A DNA stretch of 64,000 bases, taken from contig JASANG010001745.1 of assembly GCA_030248215.1 (NCBI GenBank), forward strand, positions 93,671 through 157,670. The letters are read 5' to 3'. The notes beneath the pieces are model-generated. The model made no database searches and had not been told where the DNA came from. It saw nothing but the letters and a program-made list of their open reading frames with translations. Position numbers and translations under genes: made by a program. The stretch comes from Enoplolaimus lenunculus. Lineage: Eukaryota; Nematoda; Enoplea; Enoplida; Thoracostomopsidae. Below are positions 1 to 12,800 of the stretch, one piece after another (positions within the stretch are counted from its first letter, which is position 1; every line of letters starts with the position of its first letter).

Positions 1-1
1 C

Positions 2-667
2 ACTGATAATATAGCAACTAACAGTATTAATGTTTCGAATTCAGATTCTACAAACAGCCATGCCACGACGCAAAGCGCAAGCCAAGAACAAGGCGCAGCA
101 ACCACAACCACAGACGACAGTGACCAGGTACAGCCTCCCAAATTTATTGTATTAAAACTACCCTATTTTGGCTCTCACTCCCACAGGCTAAAAGCTGACA
201 TCACAAAGCTCTTTAGGCAGCATTTTGACAGCTATAATGTGAAACTTAGAGTAGTATTTGAAACAAAAAAGCGCATCTCGCAATTTTTTAATTTTAAAGA
301 TATTACGCAGGTGCATTTACGTTCCAACATTATTTATCAATACACATGTCCTGATTGTTTATCAGGTTATATCGGTTCTTCGGATCGTCAGTTGTTTAAA
401 CGTATTTGCGAACACAGGCAGGTGTCAGACCGCACACTCGAGCCCACCACTTCCACCGCCAACCTAACGTCAGCCATCACTGAACATTGTAGTAAGTTTC
501 AACACTGTTGTTCCATGAATGATTTTTCCGTTATCGCCTCTTGGCCCAAATCAAATAATCCATCCTCTAATCTCGGACTACACATACTTGAGTCAGCATT
601 CATTCGTAAACTTGAGCCTAAATTGAATATACAAACAAACGTGTTTAGATTCAAAATTTTCACTTAA
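2..667 (+). mobile_element. Penelope-like retroelement, 3' end with GIY-YIG endonuclease domain
   Basis: One open frame runs from base 2 to the stop at 665-667, so the true start lies left of the window. The segment around residues 45-80 (KLPYFGSHS, then ITKLFRQHF) is the linker that follows the reverse transcriptase in Penelope-like elements. Next come HLRSNIIYQYTC, PDCLSGYIGSS and an arginine/EH motif (FKRICEHRQ), the pattern of a GIY-YIG nuclease, and an ESAFIRKLEPKLN tail. In this family the GIY-YIG domain nicks the target DNA to prime insertion. The reverse transcriptase itself is outside the window. This is a retrotransposon, not a host gene. I see no in-frame stop in the visible part, so it may be fairly young. 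Confidence 0.88.
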
Positions 668-1192
668 CTCGGGTTGCAATTCGCAAAAAATCTGGCAATA
701 TATTTTAATGTTATAAATATGTTTATTCTAATTCGATATTTATTTATATATATTTACATATATATTTACATATATATAAATATATATACATATATATATT
801 TATATATATAGAAAGCTAGATCTTCAGTATTAAAGGGTTTAGTATTTTCTGCTTGCATAAAGATCAACTGTTTTCTTAAATAAATAACCCTTTCGAACAT
901 GAATATTCCGCGTACTCTCGGATGGGTGTCGCCTTCACACCGGTCTATTAAGAGGTTGACACTACCCCCAGTCTGCTCTCTTTTTTTGATAAGATTCTGC
1001 AATTCAAGTATACTGTATAGAATAAAGGTTTAGAAAATTGTGATATTTCTGTTTCTATTGCTTTTTTGTATGATTTTAAACTCAATTTGAATTTTAGGGC
1101 TACTACAGAGCAACATTGTTTTTCTTGGATGGTGCAACTGAAGATGCATTTGGATGCTTAAGAATTAGCTTTCAACTGGCGAAATAGATATT
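668..1192. repeat. AT-rich flank with (TA)n microsatellite
   Basis: Positions about 740-812 are a TATATATT-type simple repeat following the Penelope-like element. The remainder to 1192 shows no coding frame or recognisable repeat. Confidence 0.6.
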
Positions 1193-1200
1193 GACTTGCC

Positions 1201-1391
1201 GGCCAGTGTATAGAACAGGGCCGGATCGTTTTGCACATGGGCCATAATAGAGTCAGTTTAAGCTTTAGACTAATTTTTTAGCTTAGGTTTAGGCTTAGGC
1301 TTAGGAATACGCTCATCCATACGCGTAGGCTTAGGCTTAAGCTTAGAAATATGCTTATACTACTGTTTCGACCCTGTTCTATGCATGGGCC
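1201..1391. mobile_element. hAT-like MITE, family A (TTAGGC core)
   Basis: Ends are GGCCAGTGTATAGAACAGGG and its imperfect inverse (CTATGCATGGGCC). It is flanked by an 8-bp near-repeat, gacttgcc (1193-1200) and gacttggc (1392-1399), as hAT transposases make. The interior is built from GCTTAGGCTTAGG blocks around a central AATACGCTCATCC. No coding capacity. Confidence 0.8.
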
Positions 1392-1414
1392 GACTTGGCT
1401 GTAATAGACAGTGG

Positions 1415-1740
1415 TCCATATTCTCAGAAGTGTATTGCAAGTATGATCAGTTAGTAATAGGTTTTAACTCGCTTACTTTCGCAGATATTGAACTCAGAAT
1501 TGAAATAGAAGGAGGTCAAATCATATACGAAAAGTATGCTGGATTTTGAGCCTCAGCATTTACTGGTTAGAAAGTTGCAAGACCTATCCCCAACTTCAAC
1601 CATTAGCGTACAAGGTTATACCCTCTCGAAATGATATCCTGGCTACGCCCCTTAAATGCAATGAAATCTTATTTAAGTTATGTTTGAATTTAGTGATTTT
1701 TATTTTATTTCTTAAATACAACCACCTATAGTTTGTAAGT
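1415..1740. mobile_element. MITE family I ('TCTCAAATGTGTGTAGC' type), partial
   Basis: Contains the family blocks 'ttctcagaagtgtattgcaa', 'gttagtaataggtttt', 'cattyactggttagaaagtt' and 'caacttcaaccattagcg'. Related copies lie at 29385-29590, 29950-30160, 41022-41240, 54580-54805 and 59640-59700. Ends here are eroded. Confidence 0.5.
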
Positions 1741-1767
1741 ATTCATCTGTAGCTCAGGCATGTAGCT

Positions 1768-2460
1768 ACACACGAAATATGTTGTCTTAAAATTTCAAGA
1801 ATCGTACTTTCTTAAATTTTCAAGACATTAATGTCTTGTATTTCATACGTTAATAGCTTTAAACAGCTCAGAAATTTGTGTCTTAAATGGTTAAAACATA
1901 AATGTCTTATATTTCAGAAATTGGTACTGCCAATTTAGAAGTCACAAATTTCTTTCTTTCAAGAAATAGTTGTCTTTTATTCAAGAATTCATTTTATGAT
2001 TTTTATATATGTAAAAAAGTTTTTCCGTTTATATTCTTAAAAGAGTATATAAATAATCGAATTTCAAAGATATTTCGGGTTGAGCTCCGGCTCCCACCCC
2101 AAATTAAGTTTCCGTTTTGAACCTATCTTATGTTGTAAAATTAGAGTATTGAGTTAGGCAATAACTCCCAATGTTGAAGTCGGTTTCCATGGCAAATCTC
2201 TGTGTTTTATTAAAGACATATTTGTCTTATATTTAAGAAATACTTGTCTTATATTTCATAAATGTTTTTCTATCGTTCATAAAACAAAGTTTTTGACTTG
2301 AGACATTTAAGTGTGAAAATTTTTTCGACCAAAATTTCTGAAAAATGTAAGTAATAAAAGTCTTCAATTCAAGACAAATATGTCAGCAGTCTGTGTGAAG
2401 ACATAATTGTCTTAAATTTCAGCCAAAATTTCTTGAATACAGCACAATTTATTTTGTGTG
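1768..2460. mobile_element. MITE family K (long AT-rich, 'GACATAAATGTCTT' motifs)
   Basis: A 693-bp element whose ends ACACGAAATATGTTGTCTTA and its imperfect inverse (TTTATTTTGTGTG) are flanked by tagct on both sides (1763-1767, 2461-2465). The interior has many short inverted motifs of the form aagacataaatgtctt. Shorter relatives occur at 19960-20340 and 44450-44735. The superfamily is not clear. Confidence 0.65.
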
Positions 2461-2465
2461 TAGCT

Positions 2466-3340
2466 TACCGTACGAAGAGGACAAAGAAATTTTTCAGGAG
2501 AGCCTTTTCGGGACCGCATAGGATTTTCAAGCGAAACAGTCGATTTTGTGGGGTGCAAAATTTTTCTTGCGGTTGAAGCGTTCCTAGCCCGCCAGCTCTG
2601 ACTGCGCGCTGGCCCGATCAACGTTTTATGCGTTTGGTCGTTTTGGGAAATGCAAACGCTACAGGCGTAAGCTTGATGCATTTACGGTTTACTTTTTATC
2701 ATTTATTAATTTGCCTGTGGTAGAAATCAAACTTTCGTTAGGATTGCACTCATGCTTACACTTAGATTCACTTTCAGGCTTAGGCTTGGATTACACTTCA
2801 GTTTTACAATTAGGTTCAGGCTTAGGCTTTTACTCGTTTTTGAACAACTATATTAAAGAGTGAAAAAACCCACTAGCAAAGCGAACGAGAAGCCAAACGC
2901 TGTGCTAACCTTAATACAAAATTTAGGTTTTGATTTCTTTGTGGGGCGTGGTTAGGCGTGCCCCCACCGCCTTGTATCCGCCAGTAGAACCTGTTGATAT
3001 ATGGGTTCATTTGAAATGTAAACATTAACTGGAAAATAGAATTTAAAATATGCTAAAATAAATTAATTATTTACTATTTTATTGTTTCAATCAGTTTCTA
3101 TTGAAAAATAATATTGAAAACATATACAAAAATACGACAACTTTACATATAAAGTCTGCTACTTGACTTGCTTTATAAGGGCCAGCAAGTTAAAAGGGGT
3201 TAAAAGGTTCTCAACCCCCCCCCCCCAAAAAGTGCAATTAAAAATGTAATATCGAATCTAAACCTACTCTTTCATGAACCCACCAGAAACCTGGACGCCC
3301 CTTAAAGTAACATCGGCCTGTTGGTGGTTGTCCTGGAGCG
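2466..3340. other. No gene seen
   Basis: Intergenic sequence with a short TTAGGC-like patch near 2750-2830 and a poly-C tract near 3217. No open frame resembling a known protein was found on either strand. Confidence 0.5.
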
Positions 3341-3347
3341 TCTTGTA

Positions 3348-3612
3348 CCTAAGGGTGGCACAATACTGCGGCATCGTCCTCTGCCGTCCGGCACCGCGCA
3401 TCACCGTCCGTTTCCATACGGTATCATATGTGAGTAATTCGCGTACTACACCACACCGTGACGGACGGTGAGGGATTGAGTCGGGCGGTGACGGACGCCG
3501 TCGGACGACATCAAAGTATAACGCGACCCTAAGGGAAACGCTATACTATATAATGTTATTCTAATGTCGTCGGTGACGAACGGCCCCTAACGACAAGTAT
3601 AGCACCACCCTG
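3348..3612. mobile_element. MITE family L (CGTCCGTCACCGT type)
   Basis: Left end AGGGTGGCACAATACT and right end AGTATAACGCGACCCT are inverted repeats; the interior is CG-rich with many CCGTCCG/CGGACGG inverses. Fragments of the same family occur near 10740-10800, 31360-31560 and 43255-43350, and an expanded copy at 45485-46068. Confidence 0.6.
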
Positions 3613-3863
3613 ACCTGGATTCCGAGGTTTAATTTCGACTCAAATTCTAAGCCCGTGTCTAAACTCGATTTCGTGTAGCTCAGTTTTGTGCCGAGGCGCT
3701 ACTTGAAGTGTAACAGTTAGATCGCGAATTAATTTCTAAGCGGATATTGAATCTACACAAACCAATCCACCCCTATCACAATGATCCCCCGAAATGAAAT
3801 CCTGGAAGCACCCCTGCCTTCGACGAGGAGGGTGGTTATTTAATAGACTTAAGCCAGCACAAA

Positions 3864-6800
3864 CTATAATTTAGCTTGCACGAATACATTGCTCTCGTTG
3901 AAATGTTCAGCGTTTCGATGTGATAACGGCGTTTGATAGTAAAGTGAGTTCAACGCAAGTCGAGCTGAATCCAACGCGCAGCCCCAATGCAGCGTAATTC
4001 CGGATCCACCGTGTCCGTAATTGTGAACCACCTGACAGTTTGGAAATTCAAAAAAGTTTACAAACATCTTTGAGTTCTGAACCAAGCGCGTTTCCGTGGG
4101 GGGGTTAGGGGTTAACCCCAAATGGGAAATTTTGCAAATTGCATTTTAGAAGTTTAACATTTCAAAACAAGGTTTCAAATATCTCTTAATCCTGAGCCTA
4201 GGCGTAGCCGGGGAACGGTTTCTAAGGGTCGAACTCCCCCTTTGAAATTTTTATGATGTTTTCAGTTTACAACAGAATCAGCCACCCGTTTTCATAATTT
4301 TTATATAACATAACCTCGTCTATCTAAAATTATTACAACGCCCATGTCCTGAACAAGTACACTGCAAAATCCAGTGAGTTGATTTTAGCTCAGTAAGAGT
4401 TAAATCACTCAGTCTGAGTTAGGACTATCACAATTCACAATTTTGATTTGATTCAACTCATTCTGATTTAATTAATCAACTCCCATGGAGTCAACTCAAC
4501 TACTGTGAGAATTAACTCAACTCATAGCAGCTAAAGTTTACTGCTATTAACTCAAAAATAGCTAACTTTCCGTCTGAGGTGATTAATTAACTAAATGGAA
4601 TTAACAGTGTGTAGTAAGATTTAATGGACGCTAGGGCACGAAACACGATGCAGTGGTAACCTGTTCATTAACGAAGCATAGCTTTAAAAGGCTTAATCCT
4701 TTCAAACGTACAGTATAAAGTACAGCGGCCAACTAATTTTAAATCGTGCAAGTGCTATACAGACACTATGAGCAGTGTTTAACAATTATTACACAAAATC
4801 ATTCCAGACGTCAAAGCTTCCTCTGGCTCGAGCGTCATGCTCTCATACACTACCGTGGTGATGGCAACCGCCTACCATCACGAAGTTCCAGTGTTCAAAT
4901 CCTCGCATAAAAATAGATCGCAGATGAAATAGAAAATATTCATGTGAGAAAGGGTTAATCTAAGATGAACGCTTCTGATTTATACTTACCGGTAAACGTT
5001 TGTGACCAATTTTTTCTGAGCAACATTCTAGTCGAATTGAAGGTCTGCCTGGACGCAGGCCAACCTGCACTTCGTACTGTTTAATATTCTATAAAATACA
5101 AAAAATTTAAACTTAAGCAAAAATTTAAATAAGTACATTTTAGTTTTTATTTTAACTTGACCCCATTTATGTTCTTATATATCAATTTACCTGGTTGAAA
5201 AACCCAGCCATGTGTGGCTCTCTGCTCACTACCGGACCGTGTCATACTACAATTATTTGCAAACTTCAGTTGAATTTTAAACCAGAGTTTAATTTGAAAC
5301 TTCAGTTGTATTTTGAACCAGAGTTTAATTTAAAACTTCAGTTGAATTTTAAACCAGAGTTTAATTTGAATCTTCGGTTGAAATTTAACCAAAAGTTCTG
5401 ATTTGAAACTTCAGTTGAATTTATATCCATTGTTTAAATTGAAACTTCAGTTGAATTTTAAACAAGAGTCTAATTTGAAACTTTAGTTGAATTTTAAATC
5501 AGAGTTTAATTTGAAACGTCAGTTGAATTTTAAAACAGAGTTCATTTGAATCTTCAGTTGAAATTTAACTCAAAGTTTTGTTTTGAAACATCATTTGAAT
5601 TTTAAAGCAGAGTTTTGATTTGAAACTTTAGTTAAATTTTAATCCAGAGCTTAATTTGAAACTTCAGTTGAATTTTAAACCAGAGTTCAGATTTGAAATT
5701 TCAGTTGAATTTTAAACCAGAGTTTAAATTGAAACTTCAGTTGAATTTTAAACCAGAGTTTAAATTGAAACTTCAGTTGAATTTTAAACCAGAGTTCAAT
5801 TGGAAACTTCAATTGAATTGAAAACCAGAGTTTAAATTGAAACTTCAGTTGAATTTTAAATCAGAGATTAATTTGATTTCGAATGTTTTTATTGTAAACC
5901 TCACAATGTTGTCGGTAGCTCCGCTTTCAACTTTACTTATAAAATTTAACTTTCCATCAACAAAAACCAACGTTTGTTAATACTTTTTTCAACGCAGAGT
6001 CTGACTATGAGCAACTCAATGCAAACTGTGCACAAACGAGAAATATGCAACTGACACTGATGAGGTTAAAAACTGCCAATGTTAAGAACAGGGCCGTTAC
6101 AGTAGTAAAATCGTATTCCCAATCCTAAGCCTAAAGCAGAAGAATGAGCGTATACCTAATACGCCTAAGCCTAAACAAACCAGAATCTCTAAAGCTTAGG
6201 CTTACTCTATTGCAGTCCCACAGAAACACGTTCCGTCCCTGATTTTAACACGAGCCGCAAAAACGTACCCTCAGAGCTGGCACGTAACGTTGACAGCCGG
6301 CTAAAATCGTTTCTGAGTCAACTTGTGACGGTGCGGTGTTCCAGTTGCCGTACTGTGATGTTCCACCCAGGCATACAGTATCGTGACTAAAAAGACGTTT
6401 ATTTATTTATTTATTTATGTATTTATTTATTTTTTTATTTATTTATGTATTTATTTATTTATTTATTTATTTCTTTATTTATTTGTTTACTTTTTTATTT
6501 ATTCAAAAAGAAACCACCAAAAAAAAAAAAAGAAAACACCACAAGCAAGCACCAGCACGCCCCCCACCCCCCCAGCAAAAAAAACCCCACCGCACCCCCC
6601 AACCCACAACCCCACACCCACACCACAAAAAAAAAACAAAAAAACAAAAACAACCAGACAGAACTGCTACACTGTAAATTCCAGTGAGTTGGTTTTAACT
6701 CAGAACAAGTTGAATCGCTCTCAGTCTGAGTCACGACTATCAGAACTCATAATTCTGAGTTGATTCAACTCATTCTGATTTAATTCGTCAACTCTGACGG

Positions 6801-9800
6801 AATAAACTCAACTCAGAGTGAGAATCAACTCAACTCAGAGTGAGTTAAAGTATATTGTTATTAACTCTAGAATAATTAACTTTCCGTCTGAGTTGATTAA
6901 TTCACTCATTGGAATTTACAGTGTAGGTTTCATTATCTTATTCTGAGGCGGACAATGGTAGGTTTAGGGTTAAAAGTGATGTAGAAAGTAGTTGTTATCT
7001 ATGCTTCTTGTATTTTTAAAGCCGAATATAAAACCTAATTAAATTAAGCTTACTTCAGTAGCACATAGAAGCTTTTATCGCCAATATCAAAGTTATAATT
7101 GTGTTTGATTTGAGGCGCGCGCACCTAAAATATCAAAACGTATGATAAGTTTTCGGCTTGGGGATTCGACAGCATGTATAAATTGTAAAACCCATATATT
7201 GAACAGGTCCCGAAAATTGAACGTGAATCTTTCGCTTTTTTATATACCAAAATGGTCTGGCACCTATTTTATATTTTATAGATACAAACTGATAATATTA
7301 TAATATTTCCATAAACCCTTACATCAATATTTTCAATTTTATATGAGATGTAATTTCAAGGTAAGATTCGTGCACCAGTCTCGCGGGTGGGAGGTGTTTA
7401 CGATGACCACTGAGCTATAGGAGCTTGACGCTCGAGCCCGAGGAACGGTCACGTCTTGCGGAGATTTTGCACTGCTCATATCCGTTATAATTGTTAAACA
7501 ACTGCTTACAGTGTCTGTATATTGCCCATAATATAATTTGTATTTAGTTGTTCATAGTATAGTCTATGACTGAAAGGCTTAAATTGCAATACAAAATTTG
7601 TGAGTACTTGTTCAGTTCACCAACAAGCTAGTGTTAAATTGAGAAAAAGCCTCGACGTTGTTAGTCGTTATTATTTTCGTATGTCTTAGCCTAAACCAGA
7701 CGTTTAACTGTAAGCATAAGCCTATTTAATGAACCCAGTCATTATATATGTGGGGGAAACAGATTTTGGTGGGGTGAACAAATATATATGTACAAAATTG
7801 TGCACGAAAGCACGCTTCGCTTATTTTACGCGTTGAATTTTCCGTTGCGTCAAAGTTTGACTTAAGCCCCATTCACACGTGCAAATTTTTGCATCTAATG
7901 AGATTTCGACAACATCATGCGTACACTAGGGGACATTTCGCGGGGTAGTGTGACGGACAGTGAAGCCAAATAAGCTTCATTGCGGTGGACACTGAAGCCA
8001 AAAAGCTTCAGTATCCATTGTCAGTCTAGGTAGGAACCGGGACATCAGGCCTTTCTACTAAACAGTTGGAAAAGCGGGCCTCCGAAGCGGGGATCGAACT
8101 CTCAGCCTACGGATCCTTAAGCGAACATTCTACCACTGCACCACGCAGCCCGCCTTTCTAACTGCATTTTTCGTCGACTATATGTGTCGACCGTATGCTG
8201 CCAGCAAGCATACAACACAACGTGCGTTACATTTATTGCATATGCACTACGACAAGCAAGTCTCACATGCTTACATCCATCACACTACCTCCTCAAAAGT
8301 TACGTATTGTACGCACGATATAGTCGAAATTGCATAAGACTTGCAGCTGCAATTTGTATATATGTGCAAATTTTGGCAGTGAGAACTTACAGTCGCATCT
8401 TGCAACTCCAAGTTTTGTAATAACTTTTCATACAAAACTTGCAACTTCAAGTTTTTTCTATCAAAAAGTTGCACTTGCAAATTGTAGCTGCGAGTTCTCG
8501 TAGGAAAAACTTGCACGTGTAAATGCAGCGTTAAACGTTTGTTTCGGCTACAATAATCGATATTTGTACCCGTAAGAGCTGTCCTCTGATTGGATACATA
8601 GATTTATCGTTAAACAGATGATACGATCCGAGACCACTGCAGTTAACAATCACATTTGTGCCATCAGATGCAAACTGAAATAAAATCTTTTATGGCTAAA
8701 CGTTTTTTTGTGGGACTTCAATAGAGCAAGCTTATGCTTTAGGCTAATTTTTTGCTTAGGCTTAACCTTAGGCTTAGGCTTAATCCTAAGCTAATTTTTA
8801 CGCCAACGCTTAGGCTTTAGGTTTATGCTTATGCTACTGTTAATGCCCTGTTCAATACACTGGCCCATATAGCCATACAGTTTTTAGAATTATAATAATA
8901 CAACCTCCACTGGCTTATATTTTTATATTTTTGCAACAACCAGAAATCGGTTCTTTCACATAGACATCTTTACCTAAAACAATATGATGTATGCAGTAAA
9001 TGCCAGATTTCATTTCCGCCAGCAATTTTTGGTTTCTAGTAAACCAGTTGGCTTAGAATTGCCTTGTATTCGCATTTAAAGCTCAGGCTTATAAGCAATT
9101 TTGTAATGCTAACCCTGGGTTCAGGATTCTATGTTTTACTTGGGTGGCAACTTGCCTGAGATAAATCTGTGATATGTTGGTTGATTGCTATTCCACGGTT
9201 CGCGATAAATCTGAAACAACAAATTTGTGCCAGAAAATATTTATTCAGTATAAAGGATCATGCTGTATTCTCAACTGTATGTGTCACCTATCGCCAGTTT
9301 AATGATAAATTTTCAAATAAAAAAGATTTGTGCGGTAGTTACCAAAGTTATAATGTTTAACATTATAGCCGACACTACAGGACTCGGGTTTCACCCGAGT
9401 CCGAAGCCAAAGGGTGCGGACAGGGAGGGCTCAGCCCCTCCAAGAGAAATTTTGGCCCCAAAAGAAATATTTCAACCTTGCTTGCAAGTCATTAAAAACC
9501 CTCTAGAATTTCCCTCCTGAAATATGTTTAGTCCCGCCCTAGCAAGTTGACCTGGCCACGGGCCTGGCGTGACCCATATTGTAGAAATATAACTTAGGTT
9601 TTTTAAAAAAATACTTAAATTTGTAACTTTTACTATTTTCATGTTTAAAAACCGGCAGAATTTGAGAAAAATCCTGAATGACATCATTTTTATTTGCAGA
9701 ATTTGAGAGAAAACCAGAATGACGTCATTTTTAATGAAAAACTTACAATTTCATCAACTGTTTGATATATCTTCTAGGCTCGAGATAAACGCTTGTGAAA

Positions 9801-12800
9801 AATTCTCCATGTCTAAAACAAAACAATGCAAACGCGCGGTCGGGAACGTGGGGCTGTATCTCTCGATTTATCTAAATATTAAAGCTGGAATGAACCACAT
9901 GCGTATTTTGGGCAGCGTTCCAACTCGATTTACAGATTTTTATTTACGTTACACATGCAAATTAAAATTGTGTGCTCAAAATACCTGTCATCTCGAATGT
10001 GTTTTATAAATCTGCAAAGCACTAAAGCTTTTCAAAAAGCAGTCAAGCGAGGTTGTAACTAGTCCGGCTTAAGCTAGGTCAAGACACTCTATTAATTTCA
10101 GTTTTATTCAGCTTACGTAGCATCGGTCCAATTGTGTAAATCCATTTCTGTTCGAGTCATTGCTCTGTAGTTGAATAAAATATCTTTATAACGCCGACCT
10201 TTGTTTAGCTAAAATTAACAGTTTTTTATGTTGACCAATATTGCTTTCAAAGGATTAACAGTAGCTGAAAATATTCGTAAACCTAATCCTAAACGTAAAG
10301 TTTCGGGTTACGCTATGCTTCACTAAGCCAAACGCCAGCGCGTGTCGGCGGCGTTGCCGCGCAGCGGCGTTCAGCGAAATGCAGCAAAATTTAGCCTTCA
10401 CGCGGCGGTGCTTGGAGAATATAGCGCAACTCTAAGTTTAAACTTTAACCCCTTCTCACATGGAGTTGCTTATAGGCAACTCAACGCAGTGCATATACGT
10501 TAAATAATATATATCGCACCGTGTTTAACAATTGCAACACGTATACATAGTACTAAATCACCACAAGACGTGAGAGCCCCCTCGGGCTCGAGCGTCAAGC
10601 TCCTATAGATGAATGGTGATGGTATACGCCTCCCACTCCAGTCGCCGGAGTTCGAATCCTAGCATAAAAGTAGGTGTCAGGGGAAATAGAAAATATTCAT
10701 GTGAGAAAGGGTTAAAGTGGCGCTATACAGTTTTTAAATTAAAATGTCGTCCGGCGCCGTCTGTTGCAGTACTCGGCCGCGCAGTATCGTACGCGGCACT
10801 AATCTAAAAATAGTTTAAAGTTTAAGCTTACTCTATTGCAGTGATGTGGTAAAACTTAACTTCCATAAATGTGCAACTTGGTACAATCATGCGCAGACAA
10901 CAATGTACGCAGCGCGTATTTCATTCTACGTTACCCCGCCTTATTTTATGGATGGGTTAAAGATCGTAGACACCTTCAAGATTTACGCGTTGACCAAGGT
11001 AAAAACCCAATGATGCTGATCTTTATACGCCAGGTTTCTACACTGCAAGCATGTAGACGGCGTGCAGACGAGCAGAAATACTAGGCGTGCTGATATATTT
11101 TATGTCATACAATTTTTGGTAACTTGCAGATTGTTGTTCGACCCTTAGTTACGACTAAAATGTACATTCTCTCAAACATTTTCCAACATTGAACATACCA
11201 TATTACAGTTCGTCAACTGTTTCTCAGATGAAACGAAAAATATTCATGCGGCAAAGAGTTAAGTGAGAAAGATTCTGTTAAGCCATATTCACACGTTCTA
11301 GTTTTTGCAGCAAAAACTCACAGTTGCAACTTATGCTAGTTACTTGCAGCGGTAAGTATTTGCAAGAAAAAATCACTTCCATTATGAATCTTGACATGAA
11401 TTTATATGCAATAGTTTGCAGACGACTGCAATAAATATCAAGCATAAGCTATAAATTATCAGTTTAGCCAATGATGATGAATTAATTAGACTTGCATATT
11501 TAAATGCTGAATCTTGGTCGAAAATGAAAATATGGAAAGGGACAATGATGTTTTTTCTGGCTCAGTATAATGTTTAATACCTTGTGATCAGCGAGATAGT
11601 ATACTGATACAGAACCCGCGCCAACATCAGAAGCATAATCGCTTAGAGACATTTTGTGGATATGATCAAACGTAGCAGCCCCCCATTTCCTAAAATTTCA
11701 AAACGGGGCAGTAAATTATTTTAATTGGATAAAACGAAGGAGAATCAGTGAATAGTTAGTTTTAATGGTGAGTCATATTGACTCTCTTGGTAATAGGCTT
11801 TTCTTGACTACACAAACTGAGTCAATTTCGACTCCGCCAGAGTCAAACGTGCAACATAGTAAATCGAATTTGACTGTGGTGCAGTCGAATTTGACTCAGT
11901 CTGTGTAGTCAGGGAAAGCCTATTTCCGCGAGAGTCAATTTGACTCCCCATTTTTTGCAGTGAATGAAAGGTTTATATTTTGACCTCTATATGGCCGACA
12001 GCACGTGAAACTATATCTATTCTCATTACTTATTACACACTTTATAAGATCTTCTGTATACTTTATAGCAGGGTCCTGCAAACTTACAAATGCAGCAAAA
12101 ACTATACCTAACTAAGTCCATATTTTGATTTGAACCCAGGCCGCTTGGAGACCAATAGCCGGCAGCGCAATCACTGGTTGTTTCCGGTGAAAATCGGTCG
12201 CTGATTAAGGTGACCTGAAATTGAAAAATTTGTTTTGAAAAAACCAGAAATTGAAAAATTTGTTTTGAAAGAAAACTGAAATTGAAAAATTTTATTTTGA
12301 TAAAAACTGAAATTGAAAAATTTTATTTTGATAAAAACTGAAATTGAAAAATTTTATTTTGATAAAAACTGAAGTTGAAAAATTTTATTTTGATAAAAAC
12401 TGAAATTGAAAAATTTTATTTTGATAAAAACTGAAATTGAAAAATTTTATTTTGATAAAAACTGAAGTTGAAAAATTTTATTTTGATAAAAACTGAAATT
12501 GAAAAATTTTATTTTGATAAAAACTGAAGTTGAAAAATTTTATTTTGATAAAAACTGAAATTGAAAAATTTTATTTTGATAAAAACTGAAATTGAAAAAT
12601 TTTATTTTGATAAAAACTGAAGTTGAAAAATTTTATTTTGATAAAAACTGAAATTGAAAAATTTTATTTTGATAAAAACTGAAATTGAAAAATTTTATTT
12701 TGATAAAAACTGAAGTTGAAAAATTTTATTTTGATAAAAACTGAAATTGAAAAATTTTATTTTGATAAAAACTGAAGTTGAAAAACTTTCTTTTGATAAA

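Noticed and set aside
9985-10011. 27-bp minus-strand candidate exon with good acceptor and donor and correct phase
   Set aside because: It matches a motif (IKHIRDD) that belongs after exon 7 in this family, not before exon 5. The exon 4-exon 5 join works without it.
10869-11084. Plus-strand open frame, and an alternative frame ending at a GTAAAA donor
   Set aside because: It lies inside oxidase intron 3, has no upstream acceptor with a matching phase and resembles no family I know.
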